This document shows, piece after piece, positions 1 through 12,215 of a stretch of 64,000 bases of DNA. The notes under the pieces are model-generated. The model worked only from the letters and a program-made list of their open reading frames with translations, was not told where the DNA came from and did not search any database. This DNA is from Anisus vortex (lineage: Eukaryota > Mollusca > Gastropoda > Planorbidae). The position numbers and the translations under genes were made by a program. Location: assembly GCA_949126835.1 (NCBI GenBank), contig CASBPS010000116.1, positions 1,178,001 to 1,242,000 on the forward strand, in the 5' to 3' direction. Each line of letters starts with the position of its first letter. Position 1 is the first letter of the stretch.

Positions 1-385
1 TAATAAATTAGTATGTCAGTCATTAACTAAGTCTATGTACAATTAAATATTATGTTTGTCTGCGAAAGTCTATGTAATCCATGTTATCTAATATTTACAA
101 TTTAATATGTTCTGTCTGCAAAAGTCTATGTAGTTCATTTTATCTAAAATTGACAATTTAATATGTTTGTTTGACTGCAAAAGTCTATGTGGTCCATTTT
201 ATCTAATTTTTACAATTTAATAGGCTATGTTCTGTCTGCAAAAGTCTAAATAGTCCATATTATCTAATATTTACAATTTAATATGTTCTGTCTGCAAAAG
301 TCTATTTAGTCCATATTTTCTAATATTTACAATTTAATATGTTTGTTTGTCTGCAAAAGTCTATGTAGTCACTTTTATCTAATAT
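1..385. repeat. Truncated tandem array, unit about 56-60 bp
   Basis: About six imperfect direct copies of an AT-rich unit recur, each containing a 'gtctatgtagtcc' block followed by 'ttatctaat' and 'acaatttaatatg'. The array is cut by the window start. The unit resembles the single-copy segment near 39735-39790 and the 45-bp array at 7607-8101, so it is probably a local expansion of the same internal part of dispersed family D. No coding potential. Confidence 0.8.
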
Positions 386-386
386 A

Positions 387-641
387 AGTAAAGTACCCTT
401 CGGACCAAACTGATCATAGCGCAAGTGAAGCAGCATTCACCAGTTTCTGTGGCTATGGCGAACTCGGTGATTGTTTTGCCAGTACAATGCCCAGTCATAT
501 TTGCTTTAATTCAACTAAGGTCAGGTACCCAACAGAGCTGGGGAACCATAGCCTCGCAAACAAATCCTAACCTTTACCAGGAATGGAACCCATGACCTTG
601 TTACGCCGGCGGAACGCACTGCCGCTCGTCCAACGTGCCTT
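387..641 (-). mobile_element. tRNA-derived SINE (full-length-like copy)
   Basis: Read on the minus strand, this begins with a tRNA-like head: a 'gacgagcggcagtgcgttcc' block resembling a pol III A box and a 'ggtcatgggttccattcc' block resembling a B box. A conserved body follows, ending in an 'actttact'-type tail. The same body recurs at about 25395-25565, 32782-32985 and 53014-53210. Dispersed copies with a tRNA-like head are the SINE signature. The family name is not known to me. Target duplications were not resolved. Confidence 0.65.
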
Positions 642-1078
642 ATAACACTTAGTGTATGGCACTCATTTTTTATTGTTTTTTCTACACACTACTTGTATTT
701 TATTCGGGTATCCGTTTTTAGCATATTGTTAATTGGATTTCGATTGAAACTTTATTCTTATGTGCGATACTTACAATCAACATAACAATTCTATATGAAT
801 GCAATTTGTCTGTATCAATTAATGTGAGCCTTGCTTAAACGTCAAGATTTAGGCGACTTTCTTATGGGATAAAAAAAAGTTTAATTGAATGAGGAAATCT
901 GTTTACAAGTGCAAGGTGAGGCAATAGACGTACGTTAAACGAATGCAACTTTTTTCAAACAAATTTAATGATTTAAGTATAGCTGACGACCTTTCTAAGC
1001 AGCTTTCTATCATATTGTTTCTCGATTCGGCTAATTTTGATGTCCATAAATCGGATGTTTTAAATTCAATAGGCCGAA
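642..1078. other. AT-rich stretch, family D remnant
   Basis: No gene seen. The segment near 650-720 (a 'gtgtatggcactcattttttattg' type block) resembles 15305-15400 and 40170-40210, so this is probably the distal part of dispersed family D, displaced by the SINE insertion just upstream. Confidence 0.4.
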
Positions 1079-1236
1079 TTGCTGCTGAGAGTCAACACCC
1101 TTGCCCCTTATACAAGTCAATCTTATATACCGTAATTGTAAAGATCGCTGCTGAGAGTTAACACCCTTGCCCCTTATACAAATCAATATTATATACCGTA
1201 ATTGTAAAATGGGCAAGGGTGTTAACTCTCAACAGC
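1079..1236. repeat. 66-bp direct repeat followed by a 26-bp inverted arm
   Basis: A 66-bp unit starting 'gctgctgagagt' occurs at 1081-1146 and again at about 1147-1211. The start of the second unit (1147-1172) is then repeated in inverted orientation at 1211-1236, with one mismatch in 26 bases and a 38-bp spacer, so the strand could fold into a long hairpin. The small frames across it on both strands follow from the symmetry and are not genes. It could be the end of a foldback element. Confidence 0.75.
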
Positions 1237-2944
1237 AATATGACCCATTTTCTGCATTTCAAAATATACTTCTGCCAGACAACTCCACTTTGAGTGGTTT
1301 AATGTACTTCTTAAGTTCATCTTTATGTAATGTATATAAAGCTGAATGAGCTTAAACATTAGGGAAGTACTTCAATGTCAAAGAGTTAATATCAAGGACA
1401 AATATGTCCAGTTTCAATCCTAATTCTTTCCAGTAAAAATGAGTAACCAAACAGTTCATGAAATGTTTGATCCTGTCCTTGTAAACGCAAGTTCAACTCA
1501 TTTAAATGAGTCTGTCAAAAACATCAGCTTCATCAGGCATTTTTATCTATCAATTCCGAAAAATAATGTTTCATCAAGCATCATCTTAACTGCTTGCAAA
1601 CACGAAACGAATCTATTCAACACTTCACCTTGACTAAGCCAGTGAACACTGCTATGCATTAGAAGATCTTCATATTCACTTTCAATTTCTTGTAGTAAAG
1701 ATTTGAATTGTCGGTGAATCAACGAAGAGTGTGGGAAATTATAAAGTTGACTATTTTAACAACAGTTTCCAATCAAGATAATCTTTGCACACAAACTTTA
1801 ATGGTGTATAATGCAATGGAAGCTTAACATCAGCCTCCCAATGTGGTTTACAAGAAATTTGACAAATCTTTTTTGTTTGCCAACCATCGCAGCAGCCATT
1901 TTGTCATTTTCGGCCATACTTATACCTTGATATATCGCCGCATAATATAACATTTAGAAAAAATTTTAAAGGTTTTCTATATATAGACATATAGATATGA
2001 TGTAATTATAATAATTTGAAGGATATCCTATTGTTTAGATAAAACTTAAATATCAAATCGGAAATCCGAAATCGATCAAGGTTATTGTTTATTTATTTTA
2101 TTTTGTTTTTGGGGCGGAAGGGGGGTAGGGGTTGTTTCGGTGGCACACTATTTTATTTTTTACTTTAAAATGTAGGAGATACTTTATATTAACATTATTG
2201 GAATCGCGAAAAACAATTCAATTAATGGTTTGCAGATACTAATTTTTTGTAATCGATATTTTGTGGGCTAGCAATATACTGTAATACAAACAGAACCAAC
2301 CAAATGTAGAGTAGTTGGCACATTCTTTTGATGTAAGCATCCTTTGTTGTAAGCATAGGAGACGCAAAGACTAGTTTTTATCCCTGAAACTGAACGCTTT
2401 AGAATAGGCAAACGACAGAATGAAATAGCTGCAATTTGATTTATTTGAGAACAAAGTAATTCTTTTTAATTAAATTCTATTCAGAGAAATTCAGAGTCAG
2501 AACAGAGAGAACATATGAAAAAAGAGACATGACCCACAGAAGCCATTAAGAAACACAACTCTCAAAATCAAGGAGTAATCGATCAGGTTCTGATGCAGGG
2601 ACCAATTCTTTTACTGCTTCAAACATGCGATCATGTATGGCACGTGATTTACTTTGCAAGAGTCAGTAAAGGGCGGGAGGGGAGGTATTAAGTGTCGCGG
2701 GATCAAATGTCCGTACACCTTAAAAACATTGGTATCTTTTAGTGGAATCACAGGTCAGGTGATGATCCACAATTCCAGCAACTCTATTTTATGTTTCTAT
2801 TTTATCAACTAAACAACTTTTCTTAAACTTACGGCATAATTACTATACCACGTTTGTTAAACAATAAGACAATATCAAACAACATTAAGAACAAACCCGT
2901 GGGAAACGCATCAGGGACAGACCCTGTAGTGTGTACGATAATTA

Positions 2945-3028
2945 TTGCACTGCCGACAGACTCCGAGACTTAGTTGGGAGGAAGCAATTAGCGCAACCAC
3001 CCGTCTTAACCCCACCTTGGTACATGGA
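2945..3028. repeat. Short dispersed repeat fragment
   Basis: The segment containing 'gggaggaagcaattagcgcaa' followed by a 'taaccccaccttggta' block closely matches 37722-37800, where the same blocks occur in the same order. Two copies with decayed flanks suggest an old interspersed repeat of unknown class. Confidence 0.45.
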
Positions 3029-3729
3029 TGTCCAGGCCTATAGTCTGGAATTTGTTCTACCAGGCCACATGCAGGTACACGATCGAACTACCTCGGTAAT
3101 GATCCACGGGGAATTCCGCAGGTGGTGAGAGAAAACTAGTGCATTTAATTTCAAAGACCATACATTATGTTTTGCGGCACGCCCTATTTATGTATTATAT
3201 ATTTATTATACGATATATTTAAAATTTCATTAACGCAACATTATATTATCATAAAGGTAATACTATTGCGCGTATCATATTTGAAATGTGCATAGGTCGT
3301 AACAATATGTGTTAAATAGTGTATAGTTTAGATATATATATATAATATATATATATAAATATAAAAAATATTGCTTTCCTGTTAAAATTACCCCTTACAA
3401 ATATTTATACAATGTTATATTCTTCCGGAAGATAAAAAAACTAATAGGACAGGAACATTATAAGACAATAAAAACAAACTGTTGCAATTAGGTGACACTT
3501 TGAACTTAGTGATAGTAGGCGTGAACAAGAAAGGTCATAGGGCAGGACAACAAGAGCGATATAAACAGAGGAGCGTCGCAAGATTGTATTAACTTGGAAT
3601 ATCCATGTTTCTAACCTGGGCAGTTATAGCATATGTAGCAATTTTTTTATGTGTTTTATATTTGGCACCGACGGGAAATACAAGCCATTTTACTTCTTCT
3701 TCTTATGCGTCCTATTTTGCTTTTAATTA

Positions 3730-3924
3730 GCTGTGTCAGACTGGCAGACCTGTTTCTCTGACGGACCGTGTAAGAATGGTTTTGGGCCCCATTGCATTTC
3801 CTCCACCAGGCCTTGTTACGGGCCTCCCTGTAGAGTGGAAATCATTGCAGAGAGAATACAAGTCATTTATGAAACTAGTTGGGATAAGCGGGCACTAAAT
3901 GCTAGTAGAATGATAAGGACGTGA
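3730..3924 (+). other. Possible Cys-rich exon (weak)
   Basis: A pyrimidine-rich tract ending 'ttttaattag' (to about 3730) looks like a splice acceptor. The following frame to the stop near 3924 has five closely spaced cysteines (C-x5-C-x7-C type spacing, then C-x3-C), reminiscent of small extracellular Cys-rich modules. No splice donor or second copy was found and the C-terminal half has no recognisable pattern. It could be chance. Not assigned a function. Confidence 0.15.
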
Positions 3925-4547
3925 TTTCGGTAAAGTTTAATTCTGTATGATTAATTTGGCCTTTAGTTGTTTTCAAGGGAGGACGAATTCCGTAGCAATG
4001 GCGAGTCTGTGGAAAATTATTTTGTCTTGCAAAATCATAAATAGTTCGATGATAATTGCATTAAATAGATTATATTGAAACCTTTTATAATATAATAATA
4101 ATAATTTTTGAGAGTCTCGATTCCTGACCATTTTTTATATTTATTTTTCGCTGTAGGAATTAGAAATATATAATATTATATTAACTTTGTAAGTTTTCTT
4201 TTCTAGTTGCCTTTTGTAAAATGTTTGAGTGGCTAGTAAACCCAATGCCCATCAACCTGTCGAGTTGATACTTGGTACAATTACTTAATGATGATGACAA
4301 CATATATTAATTTCAGCATAATGTCAGATCTTTTAAAGAATATTTCGCTGTAAGACATTGAAAATAATTTACAGTTTTCAATATTTCATACTAAATAATA
4401 TATCCAGTTCTTGTAAAAAAGAAATGCTTGTCGAATTTATGGTAATAATGTACATATTATATTAAAATGTAAAAGTTTTTTTCGGTGACTTACTTGTTCC
4501 ATGGACACAGATGTGCATTCTATCAATGAAAAATTCAAAGGGTTTGT

Positions 4548-5190
4548 GGAGAGCGCAGCATTGCTCGCAGCTCCAAACTCTCATCTTGGTGAAATACATA
4601 TCATGCTCGTAGCTCCAAACTCTCATCTTGGTGAAATACATATCATTGCTCGTAACTCCAAACTCTCATCTTGGTGAAATACATAGCATTGCTCGTAACT
4701 CCAAACTCTCATCTTGGTGAAATACATAGCATTGCTCGTAACTCCAAACTCTCATATTGATGAAATACATAGCATTGCTCGTAACTCCAAACTCTCATCT
4801 TGGTGAAATACATAGCATTGCTCGTAACTCCAAACTCTCATATTGATGAAATACATAGCATTGCTCGTAACTCCAAACTCTCATATTGATGAAATACATA
4901 GCATTGCTCGTAACTCCAAACTCTCATCTTGGTGAAATACATAGCATTGCTCGTAACTCCAAACTCTCATATTGATGAAATACATAGCATTGCTCGTAAC
5001 TCCAAACTCTCATCTTGGTGAAATACATAGCATTGCTCGTAACTCCAAACTCTCATATTGATGAAATACATAGCATTGCTCGTAACTCCAAACTCTCATA
5101 TTGATGAAATACATAGCATTGCTCGTAACTCCAAACTCTCATATTGATGAAATACATAGCATTGCTCGTAGCTCCAAAGTCTCATCTTGG
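4548..5190. repeat. 43-bp satellite, about 15 copies
   Basis: The unit has a 'gctcgtaactccaaactctc' core followed by 'atcttggtgaaatacatagc' or 'atattgatgaaatacatagc'. Fifteen near-identical copies run head to tail, with only the first and last diverged. The two variants are interleaved rather than grouped: four CTTGG types first, then mixed ATTGA and CTTGG types. No coding potential. Confidence 0.95.
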
Positions 5191-5695
5191 CTTCAAGTAG
5201 AACCGGTGAAGCTGGATAGCAAAACGTGATATTACTCCTAACAGAAACGACGTATTCTTAGCCAGCAAACTTTCTTCCTGGATGCGCTCTTTTTATTGAC
5301 AGTGGAGAAAGGTGACAGGTAACTTAATCCCTGGACAATTAATCCTTTATAAGGCTTTGTGTATTGCAGGGCTGTCAATTTTAGCAAGTGGGTCATGATA
5401 TGACTTAAGGACGCCCCCCTCCCCCCAGCTTGCTACGACCTCTTGAGACACATTTTGGAATAAGATTTAGGGGGAAATGGTCACGATTCCATGAACGAGA
5501 TGTGGTGGGATAAAAGTATTGAGCTAGTAAGAATATTTTTTATATTGTTATTATCGTTATATATTATTATATTATATCATTATAATATATACGATATATT
5601 ATATTATCGTTGTGCCAAAATATTGTGATTTTGAAATATTATTACCGTAAGAGAAATGCCTTTGGATTAGTAGTAACGGTAGATATAGACTAGTT
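5191..5695. other. AT-rich non-coding stretch
   Basis: No gene seen. Around 5530-5610 lies a strongly self-complementary AT tract (tata/atat blocks with two 'cgatata/tatcg' points). It could extrude a hairpin but has no assigned role. Confidence 0.4.
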
Positions 5696-5883
5696 CAGGG
5701 GTCGACCACCTTTTGATAATAGAGTGCCAAAGTAAAATTTCTAATTCATTCAGCAAGCCAACTGCATAAAAGTCATCCTGCTCTAGTACTAAATTTTTGG
5801 AAAAGAGACTTGAATAGCCTTTTTGTGTGGTCTTTTGCGAGCCATTGAAAATCGCTCTGCGTACCATGTGTGGTTTCTCCCTG
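5696..5883. mobile_element. hAT-type MITE
   Basis: The left end 'caggggtcgaccacc' and the inverted right end 'cagggagaaaccaca' are imperfect terminal inverted repeats of the CAGNGGTCGGCAAC class used by hAT elements. Flanks are 'gactagtt' and 'atctagtt', a decayed 8-bp target duplication with six of eight matches. It is 188 bp with no transposase, so it is non-autonomous. Related copies lie at 24449, 32446, 37461, 39119 and 52698. Confidence 0.6.
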
Positions 5884-6589
5884 ATCTAGTTTATAAGGGA
5901 TATGAATTATGGTTTAAGAAGAAGGCGTAAAACGGAAACATGAACTAGAGATGTACCATCAACCACTCGTTAGTGACAGCCAGAAGTAAAATAGTCAAAC
6001 ATTTATCTACTGACATTTATGAAAAAGAGTGAAGGCGATGACAAAGTATGCAGTGGGGGGGGAAATAATGGAGAAAATGACTGAGGCGACAACAACGTCG
6101 GGGACTTGTCAAGCTGGAGTTAGCATCGACTTAACATCATTTGTTCTACTGGCTCTACCAAGTAGAAGTAGAAGTATTTAAGAACAAATTGATATGTTAT
6201 GAATAAACAACATTCAATTTCATATAAGTTGTTCACAAGAACTTAAACTATTGTTATAGATGTTGAGATGACGTTGAAATTTGTATTTCCATTTCTGATT
6301 TTAAAACTAATGTAAACATTTATTACATTGTATTTTAAAAATATGATTTAAATATTTTTAATTTACTCAAATATTTATTATTAATTGTCACATTTATAAA
6401 AGGAATGAGGGAATTACTTTATTCTTTTGTTTGATATAATTGTCATGTTTATATAAAAATAATTATTAGAATTAAATTACTGGATGTTTTCATAATTTTA
6501 TACTTTAAATGTAATTCTTAGGATTAATTGTCTGGGAATTATGTGACTAGGGATTAAGAGACAGTGATAAGAGTTTATTTCACTACCTA

Positions 6590-8370
6590 ATTAGCTAATA
6601 AAATAAAAGTCTTGTTTGTTCATAATGAAAGTTTTAAATGCTGTTTAGTGGTTGATTTACTTGACCATATGAGAAAATCCAATGTATGGTGTAACGTCAC
6701 TTGGAAATGACCGAAAATGACCGGAGCATTTAGAATGAAGGTCCATACATATATTACGTACACAAAAAGTTAAATTAGTATTTCTATACCCCCTCCCAGT
6801 AGCACTCTGTACCTTTTGAACACTCTTCCCCACACGAAGCGTACGTAGAAATTAGTTTAGTATGTTATTACATGTTTAAACAAAGATTCTGCGAATAGAA
6901 ACATGACTCGAGGCACACACTTTCCAGTAACTTTTGTTAATATCTCATGTGTGAGTAATTTCTTATTGTATTTGTTATCGTTTATAATAAATGTTTCTTC
7001 AGCTCGATTTTTATGTATCATTAAAACGTAAACACAGCCACGTGTGGAAAATGTATGTTACATTTAAATTTAACTCTTAACGGCTTATTCCTGGAAGTTT
7101 GAAAGGGGAGGCGGTAGGCAATTATTAGTTAGTCGAAAGGGCAATGAACTTATGACCTAAGGAATCTATATTCTTATCTTTACAATCTTCAACTTACTTC
7201 AAGCCTTAACTATAAGGCTGTACAGAAATTTTAATTCAAAGTCTAAAATGAGCAGTCTATTAAATGAAGTAAATGCGTACAAATAAAAACAAGCTAATAG
7301 CAAAAAAGGTGTTTAAAACTTATGTTTACAATGTCAATATATTAATTAATAATTTGTTAGTTTTCTAAATTGTTTTCATAATTTGAAACAAAATTGATTA
7401 TTATACTGTATTGTATCCAAATGAATGCAAATTATGAAGAAAAATCAATAAATAGCTAACAAAATTGCCCTACAACATAAAAAAGCCAATTATCTCCCTT
7501 GATTATAATTTTAAGTTACTCCAGACGTCAAAAAATTAAGATTTAAGTAGCTAGAAATGAAAAATGACTGAATAAAAACAACAAATGAGTATATTTGTCA
7601 TTAACTTAGTCTATATATACCTTGTTATTTAATATGTACATTGCACTATATTAGTCTATATATACCTTGTTATTTAATATGTACATTGCACTATATTTGT
7701 CTATATATACCTTGTTACTTAATATGTACATTGCACTATATTAGTCTATATATACCTTGTTATTTAATATGTACATTGCACTATATTAGTCTATATATAC
7801 CTTGTTATTTAATATGTACATTGCACTATATTTGTCTATATATACCTTGTTATTTAATATGTACATTGCACTATATTAGTCTATATATACCTTGTTATTT
7901 AATATGTACATTGCACTATATTAGTCTATATATACCTTGTTATTTAATATGTACATTGCACTATATTAGTCTATATATACCTTGTTATTTAATATGTACA
8001 TTGCACTATATTAGTCTATATATACCTTGTTATTTAATATGTACATTGCACTATATTAGTCTATATATACCTTGTTATTTAATATGTACATTGCACTATA
8101 TTTGTTGCAATGAGTTTAAATAATAAAAAAATAATAATAAAATAAAATTCAGCGTTATTTTAATCTAGGCTTGATTAAATATAATTGATGACAGAATATA
8201 TTTTTAATGGAAAATTCTCTCGGTATGTCAGTTTTAAGTTTCTATATCATTCAAATTGTTCCTTCAAACTGTGGCCCGTAAACGTTTTTTGATATTAGGT
8301 TTGCTCGCGTTGAATTTTGTAAAAGACATACTATTGAACGTCTAACCTCTGTCAAAAGTCAAAACACGTC
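6590..8370. repeat. Dispersed family D, long copy
   Basis: This collinear stretch matches 38560-40100 from the 'gttttaaatgctgtttagtgg' block through the 'cccctcccagtagcactc' block, the 'cgtaaacacagccacgtgtgg' block, the 'ttatctcccttgattat' block and on to 'gttgaattttgtaaaagac'. The internal region carries an 11-copy expansion (7607-8101) that is single-copy in the partner. No protein frame, so it is a non-autonomous or decayed element of unknown class. Ends were not defined. Confidence 0.7.
7607..8101. repeat. 45-bp minisatellite, 11 copies
   Basis: Exactly 495 bp, equal to 11 units of 45 bp, each starting 'tagtctatatatacc' or 'ttgtctatatatacc'. Because 45 is divisible by three and no stop falls in one frame, the array gives a spurious 160-residue frame of a 15-residue repeat. 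There is no reason to think it is translated. Confidence 0.97.
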
Positions 8371-9030
8371 CTCACATAGATCTAAAAAAAATATATCTCT
8401 ACACACTTTCTTTTTATGTGGTGAGATGTTCCTTGCTGACAGTAAAATTTGTGGAAGTTTAGTGGACCGAATATACGTCATTCTATGCAGTTGAAACTTG
8501 GCACATGGACGTTACACTGATGATAACACATCATATCAATTTTCTTTGACCCTAAAATCAGCTCATTTTGAAGTACGTAAGACATAGCAAATAATGTTTA
8601 CTTTTCATCCCCATACCCAATATTATATGTGAAATTTTAAACTATAAATTATACGTCTTTGATAGGCGTATAAATTATCAGCTATGCATCTCAAGTGAAT
8701 TTTAAAAGAAATGCTTATAATATATTAATTTGTAATTTATTTAGTAGATAAGATTATAACTGATTTAAATATGACATAATTTCTCATTTTACACAGCTAT
8801 GATTTATATCGATGAAATATGAGATATATTATAAAAAAAAGAAATCATTTATTTTTCCACACGATCAATGAGTCTACAGTTGCACGGAAGAGGATTTCAA
8901 TTCGCTAAAAACAAAGGAAATTATGTAGACATTTTAATAGACGAAATCTCTACTGTAGAAATACACATTTTGATTTTGAGAATTTCACCATTTTTTACAA
9001 TCTTGTCTATATAATGAAATTTGGTAAAGA
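8371..9030. other. AT-rich non-coding stretch
   Basis: No gene or recognisable repeat seen between the end of the family D copy and the start of the 65-bp satellite. All frames are short and low in complexity. Confidence 0.4.
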
Positions 9031-12000
9031 AGTATAATTGCTAACACCATGAAACACTTAATAATATTAAACAGTCAATTTCAAGCTATTATCGACGTAT
9101 AATTGCTAACACCATGAAACACTTAATAATATTAAACAGTCAATTTCAAGCTATTATCGAAGTATAATTGCTAACACCATGAAACACTTAATAATATTAA
9201 ACAGTCAATTTCAAGCTATTATCGACGTATAATTGCTAACACCATGAAACACTTAATAATATTAAACAGTCAATTTCAAGCTATTATCGAAGTATAATTG
9301 CTAACACCATGAAACACTTAATAATATTAAACAGTCAATTTCAAGCTATTATCGACGTATAATTGCTAACACCATGAAACACTTAATAATATTAAACAGT
9401 CAATTTCAAGCTATTATCGACGTATAATTGCTAACACCATGAAACACTTAATAATATTAAACAGTCAATTTCAAGCTATTATCGACGTATAATTGCTAAC
9501 ACCATGAAACACTTAATAATATTAAACAGTCAATTTCAAGCTATTATCGACGTATAATTGATAACACCATGAAACACTTAATAATATTAAACAGTCAATT
9601 TCAAGCTATTATCGACGTATAATTGATAACACCATGAAACACTTAATAATATTAAACAGTCAATTTCAAGCTATTATCGACGTATAATTGCTAACACCAT
9701 GAAACACTTAATAATATTAAACAGTCAATTTCAAGCTATTATCGACGTATAATTGCTAACACCGTGAAACACTTAATAATATTAAACAGTCAATTTCAAG
9801 CTATTATCGACGTATAATTGCTAACACCGTGAAACACTTAATAATATTAAACAGTCAATTTCAAGCTATTATCGACGTATAATTGCTAACACCGTGAAAC
9901 ACTTAATAATATTAAACAGTCAATTTCAAGCTATTATCGACGTATAATTGCTAACACCATGAAACACTTAATAATATTAAACAGTCAATTTCAAGCTATT
10001 ATCGACGTATAATTGCTAACACCGTGAAACACTTAATAATATTAAACAGTCAATTTCAAGCTATTATCGACGTATAATTGCTAACACCATGAAACACTTA
10101 ATAATATTAAACAGTCAATTTCAAGCTATTATCGACGTATAATTGCTAACACCATGAAACACTTAATAATATTAAACAGTCAATTTCAAGCTATTATCGA
10201 CGTATAATTGCTAACACAATGAAACACTTAATAATATTAAACAGTCAATTTCAAGCTATTATCGACGTATAATTGCTAACACCGTGAAACACTTAATAAT
10301 ATTAAACAGTCAATTTCAAGCTATTATCGACGTATAATTGCTAACACCGTGAAACACTTAATAATATTAAACAGTCAATTTCAAGCTATTATCGATGTAT
10401 AATTGCTAACACCGTGAAACACTTAATAATATTAAACAGTCAATTTCAAGCTATTATCGACGTATAATTGCTAACACCATGAAACACTTAATAATATTAA
10501 ACAGTCATTTCAAGCTATTATCGACGTATAATTGCTAACACCGTGAAACACTTAATAATATTAAACAGTCAATTTCAAGCTATTATCGACGTATAATTGA
10601 TAACACCGTGAAACACTTAATAATATTAAACAGTCAATTTCAAGCTATTATCGACGTATAATTGCTAACACCATGAAACACTTAATAATATTAAACAGTC
10701 AATTTCAAGCTATTATCGACGTATAATTGCTAACACAATGAAACACTTAATAATATTAAACAGTCAATTTCAAACTATTATCGACGTATAATTGATAACA
10801 CCGTGAAACACTTAATAATATTAAACAGTCAATTTCAAGCTATTATCGACGTATAATTGCTAACACAATGAAACACTTAATAATATTAAACAGTCAATTT
10901 CAAGCTATTATCGACGTATAATTGATAACACCGTGAAACACTTAATAATATTAAACAGTCAATTTCAAACTATTATCGACGTATAATTGATAACACCGTG
11001 AAACACTTAATAATATTAAACAGTCAATTTCAAGCTATTATCGACGTATAATTGCTAACACCATAAAACACTTAATAATATTAAACAGTCAATTTCAAGC
11101 TATTATCGAAGTATAATTGCTAACACCATGAAACACTTAATAATATTAAACAGTCAATTTCAAGCTATTATCGACGTATAATTGCTAACACCATGAAACA
11201 CTTAATAATATTAAACAGTCAATTTCAAGCTATTATCGACGTATAATTGCTAACACCATGAAACACTTAATAATATTAAACAGTCAATTTCAAGCTATTA
11301 TCGACGTATAATTGCTAACACCATGAAACACTTAATAATATTAAATAGTCAATTTCAAGCTATTATCGACGTATAATTGCTAACACCATGAAACACTTAA
11401 TAATATTAAACAGTCAATTTCAAGCTATTATCGACGTATAATTGCTAACACCGTGAAACACTTAATAATATTAAACAGTCAATTTCAAGCTATTATCGAC
11501 GTATAATTGCTAACACCATGAAACACTTAATAATATTAAACAGTCAATTTCAAGCTATTATCGACGTATAATTGCTAACACCGTGAAACACTTAATAATA
11601 TTAAACAGTCAATTTCAAGCTATTATCGACGTATAATTGCTAACACCATGAAACACTTAATAATATTAAACAGTCAATTTCAAGCTATTATCGACGTATA
11701 ATTGCTAACACCGTGAAACACTTAATAATATTAAACAGTCGATTTCAAGCTATTATCGACGTATAATTGCTAACACCATGAAACACTTAATAATATTAAA
11801 CAGTCAATTTCAAGCTATTATCGACGTATAATTGCTAACACCATGAAACACTTAATAATATTAAACAGTCAATTTCAAGCTATTATCGACGTATAATTGC
11901 TAACACCATGAAACACTTAATAATATTAAACAGTCAATTTCAAACTATTATCGACGTATAATTGCTAACACCATGAAACACTTAATAATATTAAACAGTC

Positions 12001-12215
12001 AATTTCAAGCTATTATCGACGTATAATTGATAACACCGTGAAACACTTAATAATATTAAACAGTCAATTTCAAACTATTATCGACGTATAATTGATAACA
12101 CCGTGAAACACTTAATAATATTAAACAGTCAATTTCAAACTATTATCGACGTATAATTGCTAACACCATGAAACACTTAATAATATTAAACAGTCAATTT
12201 CAATCCATTATCGAA
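9031..12215. repeat. 65-bp satellite, about 49 copies
   Basis: This is the largest array in the window, about 3.18 kb. The unit runs from 'gtataattgctaacacc' through 'gaaacacttaataatatt' to 'caagctattatcgac'. Copies differ at a few recurrent sites: catg or cgtg, gctaac or gataac, caagc or caaac, and cgac or cgaag. Variants are intermixed. One copy near 10506 has lost one base. The last unit degenerates at 12200-12215. No frame runs through it. Confidence 0.98.

Larger units (their letters stand above)
1240..4545. other. Intergenic or intronic AT-rich DNA
   Basis: No convincing gene. It contains an AT dinucleotide tract near 3335-3370, a G-rich run near 2110-2130, and a short dispersed repeat fragment at about 2950-3025 that is similar to 37722-37800. 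A Cys-containing frame at 3733-3924 is listed separately with low confidence. Confidence 0.5.

Noticed and set aside
7641..8123. 160-residue frame of a 15-residue Tyr/Cys/Ile repeat
   Set aside because: It is the 45-bp minisatellite read in one frame. No start context, domain or splice signal supports translation.
4548..12215. Regular arrays considered as CRISPR
   Set aside because: The repeats are directly adjacent with no unique spacers, and the DNA is eukaryotic.
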